This document shows, one piece after another, positions 10,843 through 22,800 of a DNA stretch of 64,000 nucleotides. The notes beneath the pieces were generated by a model. It was not told the DNA's origin and did no database searches. It saw nothing but the letters and a program-made list of their open reading frames with translations. Every line of letters begins with the position of its first letter. The stretch's first letter is position 1. Made by a program: the position numbers and the translations under genes. The DNA is from Orychophragmus violaceus. Its lineage: Eukaryota; Streptophyta; Magnoliopsida; Brassicales; Brassicaceae. Location of the stretch: contig CM058234.1 of assembly GCA_030180135.1 (NCBI GenBank), positions 32,088,766-32,152,765 of the forward strand, given 5' to 3'.

Positions 10843-12782
10843 TCAAACCTTAAAAGGTTCTGGGCTTGTATCCGCACTGCAACGATCGTCGCACAGGGTA
10901 GCATTGATCGTTGCGTCCTCGTCATATGCATCGATCATCACAGATGTTGCATCGATCGACGCAATGCGATTAGTCCGACAGTTCTGCAAATTCCTGTCCA
11001 AATCCATCTGGAATACTGCCCCGATCATATTGACATTCTCCTCAGGTAAGAAATCATTAATGGGGACGTCTTCTTCAACCAGAATCCTTGACAGATGGTC
11101 AGCAACTCCGTTCTCAACTCTCTTCTTGTCCCTCACTTCAATATCAAACTCCTGAAGCAACAGAATCCATCTTAACAATCTTGGCTTAGCATCCTTCTTC
11201 TGCATCAGATACTTCAGGGCTGAATGATCAGTGTGTACAATCACTTTAGAACCAACAAGATAGGGGCAAAACTTCTCAAATGCAAAGACAACAGCCAACA
11301 ACTTCTTCTCTGTAGTGGCATAGTTTCTTTGCGCATCATCTAGTGTCCTGCTGGCATAGTAAATAACATGAAGCTTTCTGTCCTTTTTCTGCCCCAGAAC
11401 AGCTCCTACAGCATAGTCGCTCGCATCACACATAACCTCAAAAGGTAAATCCCAATCTGGTGGCTGAACTATAGGAGCACTCACTAATGCTTGCTTGATC
11501 TGTTCAAATGCAGTCTGACAGTCTGCATTGAACTCAAACTTGGTATCCTTACACAGCAAAACAGTTAGTGGTCTAGCAATCTTACTGAAGTCCTTGATGA
11601 ACCGTCTATAGAAACCAGCATGTCCAAGAAAGCTCCTCACAGGCTTCACAGAATCAGGCGCTTGAAGGCTGGTCATTACCTCAATCTTAGCGCGGTCTAC
11701 TTCGATCCCTGCTTCAGACACTTTATGTCCAAGTACAATGCCATCTCTGACCATGAAATGGCACTTCTCCCAATTAAGAACCAAGTGCTTCTCCTCGCAT
11801 CTAGTTAGCACTTTGCACAAATTATCCAAGCACTCATTATAAGATGACCCGTAGACTAAAAAACCATCCATAAACACCTCCATGAAATCCTCAATCATAT
11901 CAGTAAATATGGACATTATGCATCTCTGGAAAGTGGCTGGTGCATTACAAAGTCCAAAAGGCATCCTGCGGTATGCAAATGTGCCATATGGACAAGTAAA
12001 AGTAGTCTTTTCCTGATCCTCTGGATGGATGGGAATCTGGAAGAAGCCTGAATATCCATCGAGGAAGCAATAGTAAGGGTGATTTGCTAACCTCTCCAGC
12101 ATCTGATCAATGAATGGTAAAGGGAAATGATCTTTCCTTGTCGCAGCATTGAGCTTCATGTAATCTATGCACATCCGGTGTCCAGTCACAGTCCTTGTAG
12201 GAATCAGCTCGTTCTTCTCATCATCACTATTGTAACTCTACCTTTCTTAGGCACTACATGGACTGGACTAACCCAATCGCTGTCTGAAATCGGATAGATG
12301 ATCCCAGCATCTAGGAGCTTCATGATCTCCTTCTTTACCACATCCTTAAGATTAGGATTAAGCCTCCTCCGATGCTCAACTGATGTCTTAGACTCGTTCT
12401 CAAGATGTATCTGATGCATGCACAGCTCCGAAGAGATACCTGAAATATCATCAAGAGAATAGCCAAGAGCTTTGCGATGCTTGTGCAGCTTGCTTAGCAG
12501 TAAAGTGAGCTCTGGGTTGTTCAAACTAGCATTAACAATCACTGGATATGTCGAATTAGGTCCAAGAAATGCGTACCTTAGCCCGGATGGAAGTGGTTTC
12601 AGCTCAATTTTTGGGGCTTTTTCCTCTGCCCAATCTCTGTCGACATGCAACGATCGATGCGTTAGCTGTGTCGATCGATGCAACGTCGCGTCAAACACAT
12701 CCAACTGCATCACTTGCTCAGCAGAATCCATTAGCCTCGCATAGCAGATTGCGGGATCGTCTTGCAGGTATTCCAGCTCCAT
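10843..12782 (-). pseudogene. gypsy reverse transcriptase and RNase H, broken
   Basis: The upstream frame (12782-12204) contains the palm entry KKEIMKLLDAGIIYPISDSD and WVSPVHVVPKKG, then a 1-nt frameshift near 12225 leads to RMCIDYMKLNAATRKDHFPL. The main frame (12189-10843, 448 codons) covers LDGYSGFFQIPIHPEDQEKT, PFGLCNAPATFQRCI, the catalytic region, GHKVSEAGIEVDRAKIEV, and RNase H (MCDASDYAVGAVLG, TDHSALKYLM, ENGVADHLSR). The catalytic box reads FMDGF instead of the usual FMDDF: the second aspartate is glycine (codon 11863-11865 on the plus strand). Loss of a metal-binding aspartate should abolish polymerisation. The C-terminal tail contains SIDA-type micro-repeats. Confidence 0.9.
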
Positions 12783-12827
12783 TATAGAGCTCAGTAAAGC
12801 TCTCGCCAGTGGGTCCTCAGCATGTGT

Positions 12828-13911
12828 CTAATGAAAGTAATCTGCAGCCAAATCACCGAGTGTGTCCACATAAAAGGTCTGTCCGTCGATGGTTGGTCTC
12901 TTCACCAGTTTGTCCATATCAAAGCTCATCTTCAGATCACCCACGTTCAGTATTATCTTACCTCTCTGGCAGTCAATCATAGCACCAGCAGTAGCCAAGA
13001 AAGGCCTACCCAAAATTAGTGGATCCTTTGGTTCCTCTCCATACTGCAGAACCACAAAACCGGTAGGAATCACACATTGGCCAATCATAATAGGCACATC
13101 TTCCAATATTCCTTCAGGAATTCTGATTGTTTTGTCTGCTAAGACTAGTGAGATCCTAGTGGGCAGGAAGTCAGTCATCCCAAGTCTCTTGGCAACAGAT
13201 AAGGGCATAAGGTTCACACTTGAACCAAGATCACATAGAGATCTCTCAAATCTCCCTGTAGATACCACAATCCAACACAAAGCTTCATGGATCTTTCAAC
13301 TTCTCAGGAATTCTGCCCTGAATCACTGCACTACACACCTCTGTGATCATCATTACACTCTCCTCATCAGACCATTTACCAGCTAGTAAGTCCTTAAGAC
13401 ATCTCTTCATCACAGGAGTAGTCTGCATAGAGTCAATCAAAGGCACTTCAATCTTCACCTTTTTAATGATCTCTTGGAACTTAGCATATTTCCTATCATT
13501 CTTAGCTTTCCTGGGGTTCTTAGGAAAAGGGACCTTAGGCTTATAAACCCTTTCGTTTGACTTCTTCAGCTTTTATGCATTTGAACTCTCGGCAGTCACC
13601 TTGCGTCGATCGTTGCTAGTGTTGCATCGATCGTTGCTGGGTGACTCTGTTACGACCTTTGCGTCGAGCTTGGGTTCAACATCTCCATTTTCGCCTTGCA
13701 TCGACCGTTGCTTGGGTGTGTCGATTGATGCATTGCGAATTCCGCGGATCTCATCTTCCATCTCTTCAATTTCCACGATTTCCTCCAAACTCAACTGCTT
13801 TTTCTGGGCAGGAAACAGCTCCTTACCACTTCTTAATGTCACTGCCTTGCACTGATACTTAGGATTAGCATCAGTCCGTCCCGGAAGAGATCCATCTGGC
13901 CTCTGAACATA
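12828..13911 (-). pseudogene. gypsy protease and gag-protease linker, broken
   Basis: The linker reads QRPDGSLPGRTDANP after an in-frame TGA, then TLRSGKELFPAQKKQ (13842-13573) with an internal acidic stretch and SIDTPKQRSM, ending at a TAA in SSNA-stop-KLKK. Further pieces, MKRCLKDLLAGKWSDEE and AVIQGRIPEKLKDP, are open but offset. The retropepsin-like domain is 13280-12828: FERSLCDLGSSVNLMPLSVA with DLG as the catalytic triad variant, and LILGRPFLATAGAMIDC as the flap/C-terminal part. In the intact family this cleaves the Gag-Pol polyprotein. Several stops and at least one frameshift are present. Confidence 0.8.
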
Positions 13912-14888
13912 TCAAGCAGTCCTCGCAACCTTAGCATCAAGCTCCTTCACATGTGTGCTCAAGGATTCAAACTTTCCATTCAGATCTTCATACACAGCAT
14001 CCAGCTTCTTGTTGAAGTCTACAGCAGTCTTAGTCTGTCCTTTCAGCAACTGTTCCATCATGGCTTCCATCTTGCTCTCATGAGCATTAGCAGCAGGAGG
14101 TGTCTGATATAAGAATGATTTATAAGTCCTTTGATTACCTTGCTGAAAAGGCTTCTGAAAACCAGCAGTCTGTCCATATCTAAAAGAGTTCTGGTTGCTT
14201 GTGAAAGCACTCTTCTGTCCACCATTGAAGAACCTATTACCTTGCTGACTCCCAAATATGTTTCCTTGGAATCCAGAGCCACTAATGTAGTTCACATCCT
14301 CTTCCTGGTGATCTTCTTCAGCTCCAAACACCTCAACATCTTGAGCAAAGTGGACAGCCTTCTTTGAAGTCAACAAACTATGAACAGTGTCCAGCTTGTT
14401 CCTAATATCAGCCATCTCCAGATTATCAATCTTTCCACCAGACTCCTTCCTTCTCTTATCAGCAGTCTTGGTGTTATTACTACTCACCAAGTTATCAATC
14501 AGTGTCTTAGCCTGCTCGGGAGTCCTTGTATTGAAATTGCCATTGCTGGCATTATCCAATGCAGACTGATAGTGCAAATCAATACCTCTGAAGAATATGC
14601 CCAACAGCGTTACTTCAGAGAATCCATGGTGTGGACAGTCACGTTGGTACTTCTTAAACCTCATCCAGGCAGTCTTAAGAGGCTCTGTAGGACCTTGGGT
14701 GAAGGTGAGAATATCCTGTCTCGACTGATCAGAGCGAGCATCATCATAAAAGTGCCTCAAGAACTCTCTCTTCACAGCATCCCAAGTAGTAAACTTGCCA
14801 GGTGCAAGTTGCTTCAGCCAAGCTAAAGCCTCTCCGGCGAGAGAATAGGGGAAAAGATTAAGGTATAGAAAATCATAGTTCACCCCAT
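13912..14888 (-). pseudogene. gypsy gag, C-terminal part
   Basis: Minus-strand gag continuing from the fragment at 30355-30865. It opens NYDFLYLNLFPYSLAGEALA, followed by WLKQLAPGKFTTWDAVKREF, the conserved retrotransposon gag core (about the first 110 residues). A glutamine/asparagine/glycine-rich region with repeated GNxF motifs comes next, then a coiled-coil tail (AMMEQLLKGQTKTAVDFNKK). It stops at a TGA (13912). The junction with the other half is exactly the TGTAC duplication of the copia insertion; joined across it, the reading frame continues. Confidence 0.88.
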
Positions 14889-14893
14889 TGTAC

Positions 14894-15529
14894 TAAAGGA
14901 TTCGTTTAGTGTTAATCCTGATTCAATTCTTCAGATTAAACTCACCTAAACATGCCAGATCTAGGTTCTCTTGCAGAATCATAAAGGATCTCACATGTTA
15001 CCTTGTTTTGCAGCGGAAAGAGGAGGTACGGGTCAGAGATCAGCAGAACCACCAAGAGATAGTTCCTCCAAAGGCTCACACACGCACGCACAGGAAATAG
15101 GCTGCTAGACCAGCTGTTGGGAGGCGCAGAGAAAGAGAGAGGGAGGCGCAGATGGCTTGGGGAAATTAGGTGGCTAGGTTAAGTTTTAATCATAAAACTT
15201 ATGCCTAGTTCCTTTTGGGCTTTTGGGCCCAATTCCCAGTCTGATTAAATCCCTTGGATTTAATCAGGCCCTTCTATCTCTCTAAGCACAGTAAATGCCT
15301 AGCACTTTTACCGTACTTCTGCTAAACCGTTCCTACACATTTTCCTGTTAGCTTAGGCGTGTGACCCATATGGGATCATATAATAAAGGCAATAAATCCA
15401 TGATTTATAGATCATGAGCGGACTCTAGCAAGCCATCATGACCCCCAGTATTATATGACTTATGTCTGATCATTGACATACTCTTACTTTCTAGAGACAG
15501 TACAGAGATTACTGGACATAATTCCAACA
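14894..15529 (-). repeat. 3' LTR of the outer copia
   Basis: Identical to 29719-30354 except for three substitutions seen by eye, one of which alters the terminal TG (plus-strand TGAAGG to TAAAGG). A polypurine tract, AAGTGGGAGAT on the minus strand, lies just inside (15530-15541). Confidence 0.95.
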
Positions 15530-16343
15530 ATCTCCCACTTGAACTGGAATCTCTGTATTCATAATCCTTTTGTCTCAATATCTCGATTAGTCATAAGGCA
15601 AGATTAGTGTCATCCTTATAAAGCCTAATCTTGTTCATCGGACTCTGATTTGATACTGACAATCCAAACGACTAGGGAAAGTCCGTTTGAGCATGGCCAT
15701 GCATTTTCCAGTATTCAAATCTCCGATTGGCCTAGAGATATTCACTCCATTTATATTGGAGGGACAAATCCCGTCTTGTTCCATCACTGTAAACTACTCA
15801 TTTCATAATACACCCAAACAGTGTCCTTATAACTATCGCTTAACGACAGTGTTAGACAATGATCAAAGTGCATTAGTTCATGTGCAGTCACATGCATGCG
15901 AACTCAGGTCTAAGGACTATACTCTATAGTCGTAGTAAGAATCTCTTATGACACATATATAAATATCCTGAAGAGTTCTTATAATCGGGTCATGTCCGGT
16001 CGTATGTACCCAACATACACCTATGTACTGACTTTGATGCCGCGCATCTATGACACACTGAGACTTTGTCATAAGTCACATACCAATCTAGTCTCACACG
16101 GTTGTTGGTGTTCCAATTTCAACAACCTTCGACTAGGGACAGGATGATATAAGCCATCTATCAAATATAGGGTCTCATGATCAAGCTAAATGACTTTGAT
16201 GACTCAAGATCAAGTCACTTACTTCGATGACCTATAAAATGGTTCATATCATTTTGGAACGATTATTTCATCACAGTTAAAATAATCTTGAAATAATAAT
16301 TTCATTAAACATCATAAAATGTTTTACAAGAACATATCAATAA
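15530..16343 (-). other. outer copia 3' untranslated region
   Basis: About 0.8 kb between the pol end and the 3' LTR. It aligns by eye with 23784-24638 of the inner element. No gene is seen in it. Confidence 0.8.
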
Positions 16344-17573
16344 CTAAATAAAGCCCTCAAACTCCCACTCAAATTTAGAGTACATTTCAATGTTTCTAAT
16401 GCCTACAGCTTCAGTTAGGAACTCGAGCTTAGGTCTTGGGAGCGGCTTTGTCAATGGATCAGCGACGTTATCATCTGTCTGAACTCGGCTGATCCTGACT
16501 TCCTTTCTATTGATGATGTCACGTATCAAGTGAAATCTTCTTAGCACATGCTTGGATTTCTGGTGTGATCTTGGTTCCTTTGCCTGAGCAATAGCACCAT
16601 TGTTATCACAAAACAGTGCCAGGGGCTCAGCCGCATTTGGTATCACACCTAGTTCAATGATGAACTTTCGTATCCAAACAGCTTCTTTCGCTGCTTCTGA
16701 AGCGGCGATATATTCAGCTTCTGTAGTGGAATCAGCAACGGTGTCTTGCTTGGAGCTTCTCCAACTGATTGCACCGCCATTCAGACAAAAGATATAACCG
16801 GACTGTGACCGGAAATCATCTTGGTCTGTCTGGAAACTTGCGTCCGTGAATCCACTTACTTCAAGCACATCTCTTCCACCGTACACCAAGAACTTGTCCT
16901 TAGTATGTCTTAGATACTTCAGGATATTCTTGACGGCAATCCAGTGGCTTTCACCTGGATTTGACTGGTACCTACTCGTCATGCTCAATGCATAAGCAAC
17001 ATCAGGACGAGTACAGATCATGGCATACATGATAGATCCTATTGCAGATGCATAAGGAATATTCTTCATGCGCTCAAGCTCAGCAGCCGACGTAGGGCTC
17101 TGCTTCTTGCTTAGCATCGTGCCATGTAACATTGGCGTGAAGCCCTTCTTGGAATCTGCCATGCTGAATCTATGCAGGACTTTGTCAATGTATGAATCTT
17201 GACACAAGCCTATCAGCCTTTTAGATCTATCCTGGTAGATCCTGATTCCAAGAACGTATGCGGCTTCACCCATGTCTTTCATGGAAAAACAACTTCCAAG
17301 CCAGTCCTTTACCGACTTTAGCATTGGAACGTCGTTTCCGAGAAGCAGTATGTCATCGACATACAGAATAAGAAATACTATCTTGCTCCCACTAGTTTTC
17401 TTATACACGCATTGTTCTTCTTCGTTTCTGATGAAGTCAAATTGCTTGATCGCTTCATCAAAACGAAGATTCCAGCTCCTCGATGCTTGCTTCAATCCAT
17501 AAATGGATTTATGAAGCTTGCATACTTTTCCAGCATTCTTTGGATCTATGTAACCGTCAGGTTGTGTCATATA
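16344..17573 (-). pseudogene. outer copia pol, 3' half (RT and RNase H)
   Basis: Minus-strand continuation of the polyprotein begun at 28052. It resumes YMTQPDGYIDPKNAGKVCKL right at the insertion of the inner copia. It holds SIYGLKQASRSWNLRFDEAI, the catalytic box LYVDDILLLGN, and RNase H (GFTDASFQTD, TTEAEYIAASEAAKEAV, LFCDNNGAIAQAKEPRSHQK). The normal stop after RNIEM has mutated (TAA to TAC), so the frame runs 12 codons further to 16344. No internal stop is seen in this half. It is cut off from its start by 7.7 kb of foreign sequence and by an upstream frameshift. Confidence 0.92.
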
Positions 17574-17578
17574 CACAT

Positions 17579-18207
17579 TGTTGGAATTGTGTCCAGCAAT
17601 CTCTGTACTGTCTCTATAACGTAAGAGTATGTCAGTGATCAGACATAAGTCATACAATACTGGGGGTCATGATGGCTTGCTAGAGTCCGCTCATGATCTA
17701 TAAGTCTTGGACTTATTGCCTTTATTGTATGATCCCATATGGGTCACACGCTTAAGCTAGCAGGAAATAATGTTGGAACGGCTTAGCAGAAGTACGACAA
17801 AAGTGCTAGGCATTTGTCGTACTAAGAGAGAAGAATTAATGGGTCTGATTAAATGGCATTTAATCAGAATGGGCCCAAAAGCCCAAAAGGGAAAGAGAAG
17901 GCTTTTAATGTCTAAAAGCCAACTCTCTTCTCTTCCCAACCCTAATACCCCACGCGGCCACTCTCCTCTCTCTGCGCCAGCCTCCTTGTGGTCTAGCAGC
18001 CAATTTCCGGTGATTGCGTGTGTGAGCCTTTGGAGGATCCATCTCTCGGTGTATCTCCCTGATCATTGACCTGTTCATCAATTCCGCTGCAAACAAACAG
18101 GTAAAAGGTGAGATCATATGTTTCTAAATAAGAACACCTAGATCTAATGCATGTTTAGGTTGATATCAATATGAGAATTGAATCAGGATCAACCGAAACT
18201 TCCAACA
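17579..18207 (+). repeat. 5' LTR of the inner copia
   Basis: Identical to 24639-25267. LTRs of copia elements carry the promoter and the polyadenylation signal. Clear similarity to the outer copia LTR is confined to the first 240 bases and scattered later blocks. Confidence 0.97.
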
Positions 18208-18208
18208 G

Positions 18209-18221
18209 TGGTATCAGAGCC
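18209..18221 (+). promoter_or_regulatory. primer binding site, inner copia
   Basis: TGGTATCAGAGCC begins one base after the LTR and matches the 3' end of initiator tRNA-Met, the usual primer for plant copia elements. Confidence 0.92.
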
Positions 18222-19805
18222 AGGTTCTTAGGTTTCTTGTTTTAGATTCATTGTTTAGGTTGTTTAATCTGCTTAGGATTGTTTTGAATCAATTACTGAT
18301 AAGATAAAACAATTAAGAATCAGAATTGAACCCTAAACACACAAGAGAAATCGCAAACCGAGCTATATGACTCGGGTTTGTCGATCGGCCAAGGAAGAGA
18401 TCGACCGGCTTGGCCGGTTCGATCGCGCGGCCGAGAGCTAGGCCGGCCGGATGAGCGATCGCGAGAGATGGGCCGATCGGTTGTACCGATCGCATCTCGT
18501 CCGATCGTCCGATCGCGTCGTCCCGGCTGTACCGTCCGAGCATCCCGATCGCGGCCCGAGCTGCGCATTGTCTCGATCTTGGATCGTTGACGGCTTGCGG
18601 CTAGGGTTTGGTTACGTGAAGATCACGGCTAGGTCGTGATCGGTTCACGTGATCAAATCGGTTCGGTTCGGTTTAAAACTTGATTAAAATCAACGTTTCG
18701 GTTTAATAAACAGATTTGATAAGTTTATTGAATCTGGTTAAACCGGAATAAGAAATCCAATGTCGAAAGAAATATTGGATTTAGTGCCTAAACCAGGGAT
18801 TTCTAATTTGATTTGGTTGGACCAAATAAATTGAGAAATTCCGGTTTAGTAAATAACCGGTTGACAATTGTGGTCATCGTAGTAATTAAAACTTGGTTAG
18901 ACCAGTTTTAATGAACCAGACCGGTTATGTCAATTAATTGGACAATTGGGTCATGTCTTGGACATGGATCAATTCTTGGGCCTCGGGCCAAGAAGTTAAA
19001 ACAATTGGGCCATTAATTGAGTCATTCTTCAGATTTAAATTTAAAACTTATTTTATAAAATAAAATTATGAAATTCGATTTTAAATTTTATAAAGTTCCG
19101 AAATTTCGAAATTAGAAAGTTTCCAAAATTAGAAGTTTCTGAATTTGCGGGTTTTGGATTTTAAAGAAGTTTCTAAAGTTAGAAAGTTTCCGGTTTTAGA
19201 AAGTTTCCAATTTTAGAAAGTTTCCAAAAATAGTAGGTTTCCATAAATAGAAAGTTTCCCGAAATAGTAATCTTCTATTTTGGGAATGATTTTAATAAAC
19301 CTACGAACCTCAAATAATATCAAGCGTTGGATGTCTTGTCCAGGCTATGTCAGCTGTCAAAGCCCATTCAATTGCATTCATGGCCTTACAGTGTGAGGAT
19401 GTCTGCTTTTGTGTGGGTAAGACGGTTTGTGATTCATAAATGTCATTGGGAGTCCCAGACATTAATGATTACATGACTGTATAGTCCGGTTTTCTTGACT
19501 AGGCCATCGGGAGTCCCGGGCCTTGAGACATCAGAGTGGATTGGGCCTCGGGCCCAGATTCACAACCAAGAGTTATATCACGGATATAATTAGCCGATAT
19601 AGGGCTTACCGATATAAGCTAAGGTTGGGTGACGGCCAGTGGCCCACTTTAATCTTAGTTATATGTGGATCTTGGAATCATTATATTCTATTGAGGGTAA
19701 CTTATGTTATTGAATATAATGCATGATTAATCATATTAAACTTTAATACGAGATTAATCATTTTGAACATATAACTAATAACCTTTTTATTTATATATTT
19801 CAGAT
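18222..19805 (+). other. inner copia untranslated leader
   Basis: A 1.6-kb leader with no convincing gene. At 18375-18640 it is GC-rich with about 15 CGATC/GATCG words. At 18650-18930 it has repeated ACCGGTTT-like words. At 19095-19275 a degenerate minisatellite of AGAAAGTTTCC occurs about eight times. The outer copia leader (28053-29704) has the same three zones in the same order. Confidence 0.8.
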
Positions 19806-22800
19806 ATGACTACTACAAGCACTCAAAACACATTCTCGATCCGGTCTGTTCTCGAGAAGGAGAAGCTGACTGGAACGAACTTCCTGACATGGTCAAGGAA
19901 CTTGAGGCTGGTCCTCAAGCAGGAGAAGAAGGATTACGTCCTTCGAGATCCCCTCCCCGAGAGGCCTCTTGCCAATGCTGCCAGGACTCTGCACAATGCT
20001 TGGGAAAAGCATTCGTCAGATGAAAATGATGTTTATTGCCTGATGTTGGTGACAATGACTCCTGAGCTGCAAAAACAGTTCGAAAGTGTATTGTCTCCAA
20101 TCGAGATCATGGCAAGCCTGAAATCGCTTTTTCAGGAGCAGGCTAGAACCGAGAGGTTCCAGACAGTTAAGAACCTCTTGGACTGTAAGTTGGCTGCGAA
20201 TGCGGCAGTGAGTCCACATGTGTTGAAGATGATGGGTTATCTCGATCATCTTCACAAACTCGACTGCCCAATCAGCCAGGAACTTGCCTGCGACATCATT
20301 CTGCAGTCTTTACCTGCAAGCTATGATCAGTTCATTCTGAACTTTAACATGCATGGCTTGAGTAAGACACTGCCTGAGCTTCACGGAATGCTCAAGACTG
20401 CAGAGCCCAACTTGAAGAAACCCGCCAAGGACCCCAATGTACTTATGGTACAGAAGGGCAAGGGGTTTAAGAAGTCTTCTGCTAAGGATAAGGGAAAGGC
20501 CAAGGGTGTCCAAGTCGTGGACAAGGACACGCCAAAGCCCAAGCCCAAGTCCAAGGCTGGGCCTACTGACATGTGCAGGTTCTGCAAAGAACTGGGGCAT
20601 TGGAGAAGAGATTGTAAGAAATTCCAGGAAGGTCTAAAGGAATTAAAGAAGAAGACTTTCGAGACTTCTTCATCAGGTATTTTTGTTATAGAAGTTAATA
20701 CAACTACTTCTGATAATACCTCATGGGTCATGGATACTGGTTGTGGGGCTCATATTTGTACTAATATGCAGGCACTCAGCAACAGTAGAAGGCTGAAGCA
20801 AGGACAAGTAGAGCTACGAGTTGGGAATGGAGCGAAAGTTTCAGCACTAGCTGTAGGAACATACTTGTTGTCTTTACCTTCGGGATTGATTTTAGAACTT
20901 AATAATTGTTATTTTGTACCTGCTATAAGCAGAAATATTATTTCAATTTCTTTGTTGGATTTGGAAGGTTATGATTTTTCAGTTAAGAATAAATTATGTT
21001 CCTTCAATCGCAACAATTTGTTCTATGGTTCTGCCCCTCTTACGAATGGGCTTTACATACTCGATCAATCCGCGCCAATTTATAACATTAATACAAAACG
21101 GTTTAAACCTAATGAGGAAAACCGAACGTTTCTATGGCATTGTCGTTTAGGGCACATCAGCGAGAAACGCATCAAGAGGCTCCATTCGAATGGACTTCTT
21201 GGCTCATTTGACTTTGAGTCATGTGAGAAATGCGAATCCTGCATGATGGGCAAAATGACACGGGCCCCCTTTAATAAACCTAACGAGAGGGCCAGTGACT
21301 TATTGGGCCTGATACACACTGATGTGTGTGGCCCAATGTCCACTAATGCAAGAGGGAACTATCAGTACTTCATTACCTTCACTGATGATTTCAGTAGGTA
21401 CGGATATGTTTATTTGATGAAACATAAGTCTGAATCTTTTGAAAAGTTCAGAGAATTCCAAAATGAAGTACAGAACCAACTTGGCAAAAGCATTAAGGCT
21501 CTTCGGTCCGACCGAGGAGGTGAATACTTAAGCCAAGAATTCAGTGATCATCTGAGAGAGTGTGGGATCGTATCCCAACTCACTCCTCCTGGAACACCTC
21601 AATGGAACGGTGTATCTGAGAGGAGAAATCGGACCTTATTGGATATGGTTCGATCTATGATGAGTCACGCAGACCTTCCAATATCCCTTTGGGGATATGC
21701 TCTGCTAACAGCAGTGTTCACTCTAAATAGAGCGCCATCAAAAGCAGTAGCAAAGACACCATATGAATTATGGACTGGAGTGGCTCCAGTACTGTCTTAT
21801 CTCAGAATTTGGGGTTGTGAAGCCTATGTTAAGAGATTAATCTCAGATAAGCTTACACCAAAATCTGATAAATGCTACTTCATTGGTTATCCACGGGAAA
21901 CCAAGGCTTATTACTTCTATCTACGTTCCGAGAACAAGATCTTTGTTGCCCGGGATTGTAACTTTCTTGAGAGAGAGTTTCTCTCTAAGAAAGACAGTGG
22001 GAGTAAGGTACTGCTTGAAGAAATTCAAGATGAACAGGATACTGCTCAACCTAATGAGGAAGAGCAGCAGGAGGACCTACAAGAAATTGTAGAGCCTGAA
22101 CCTGTAGTACCTGAAGTTCGAAGATCCGGGAGGATCCGTCACGAACCCGAGAGATATCAGGGATTCCTCGTGACTGACTGTCATGATCTTTTGATCATTG
22201 ATGGTGATGAACCATCGAACTTCAATCAAGCCATGATGGGCCCAGATTCCTCTAAGTGGCGCAAGGCCACTGATTCCGAAATGGACTCCATGTCGGTCAA
22301 CCAAGTCTTTTCGTTGGTTGACTTACCCGCTGGTGTAAAAGCCATCGAGTGCAAATGGATCTTCAAGAAGAAGATTGACGTGGATGGAAATGTCCAGATT
22401 TATAAAGCCAGGTTGGTGGCAAAAGGTTTCAGACAAGTTCACGGTGTGGACTACGATGAAACCTATTCACCGGTGGCTATGATGAAATCTATTCGGATTC
22501 TACTAGCAACTGCAGCTTTTCATGATTATGAAATTTGGCAGATGGACATGAAAACCGCCTTCCTGAATGGTATTCTGGAAGAGGATGTGTATATGACGCA
22601 ACCTGACGGTTACATAGATCCAAAGAATGCTGGGAAAGTATGCAAGCTTCATAAATCCATTTATGGATTGAAGCAAGCATCGAGGAGCTGGAATCTTCGT
22701 TTTGATGAAGCGATCAAGCAATTTGACTTCATCAGAAACGAAGAAGAACAATGCGTGTATAAGAAAACTAGTGGGAGCAAAATCGTTTTTCTTATTCTGT

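Noticed and set aside
12889..13386. 165-codon plus-strand open frame
   Set aside because: It is the antisense shadow of the gypsy protease region.
17757..18117. Open frames inside the inner copia LTRs
   Set aside because: They overlap each other on both strands and are explained by the LTR sequence; no domain is recognisable.
18313..18639. Overlapping Arg-rich open frames in the inner copia leader
   Set aside because: They come from the CGATCG-rich composition and occur on both strands at once.
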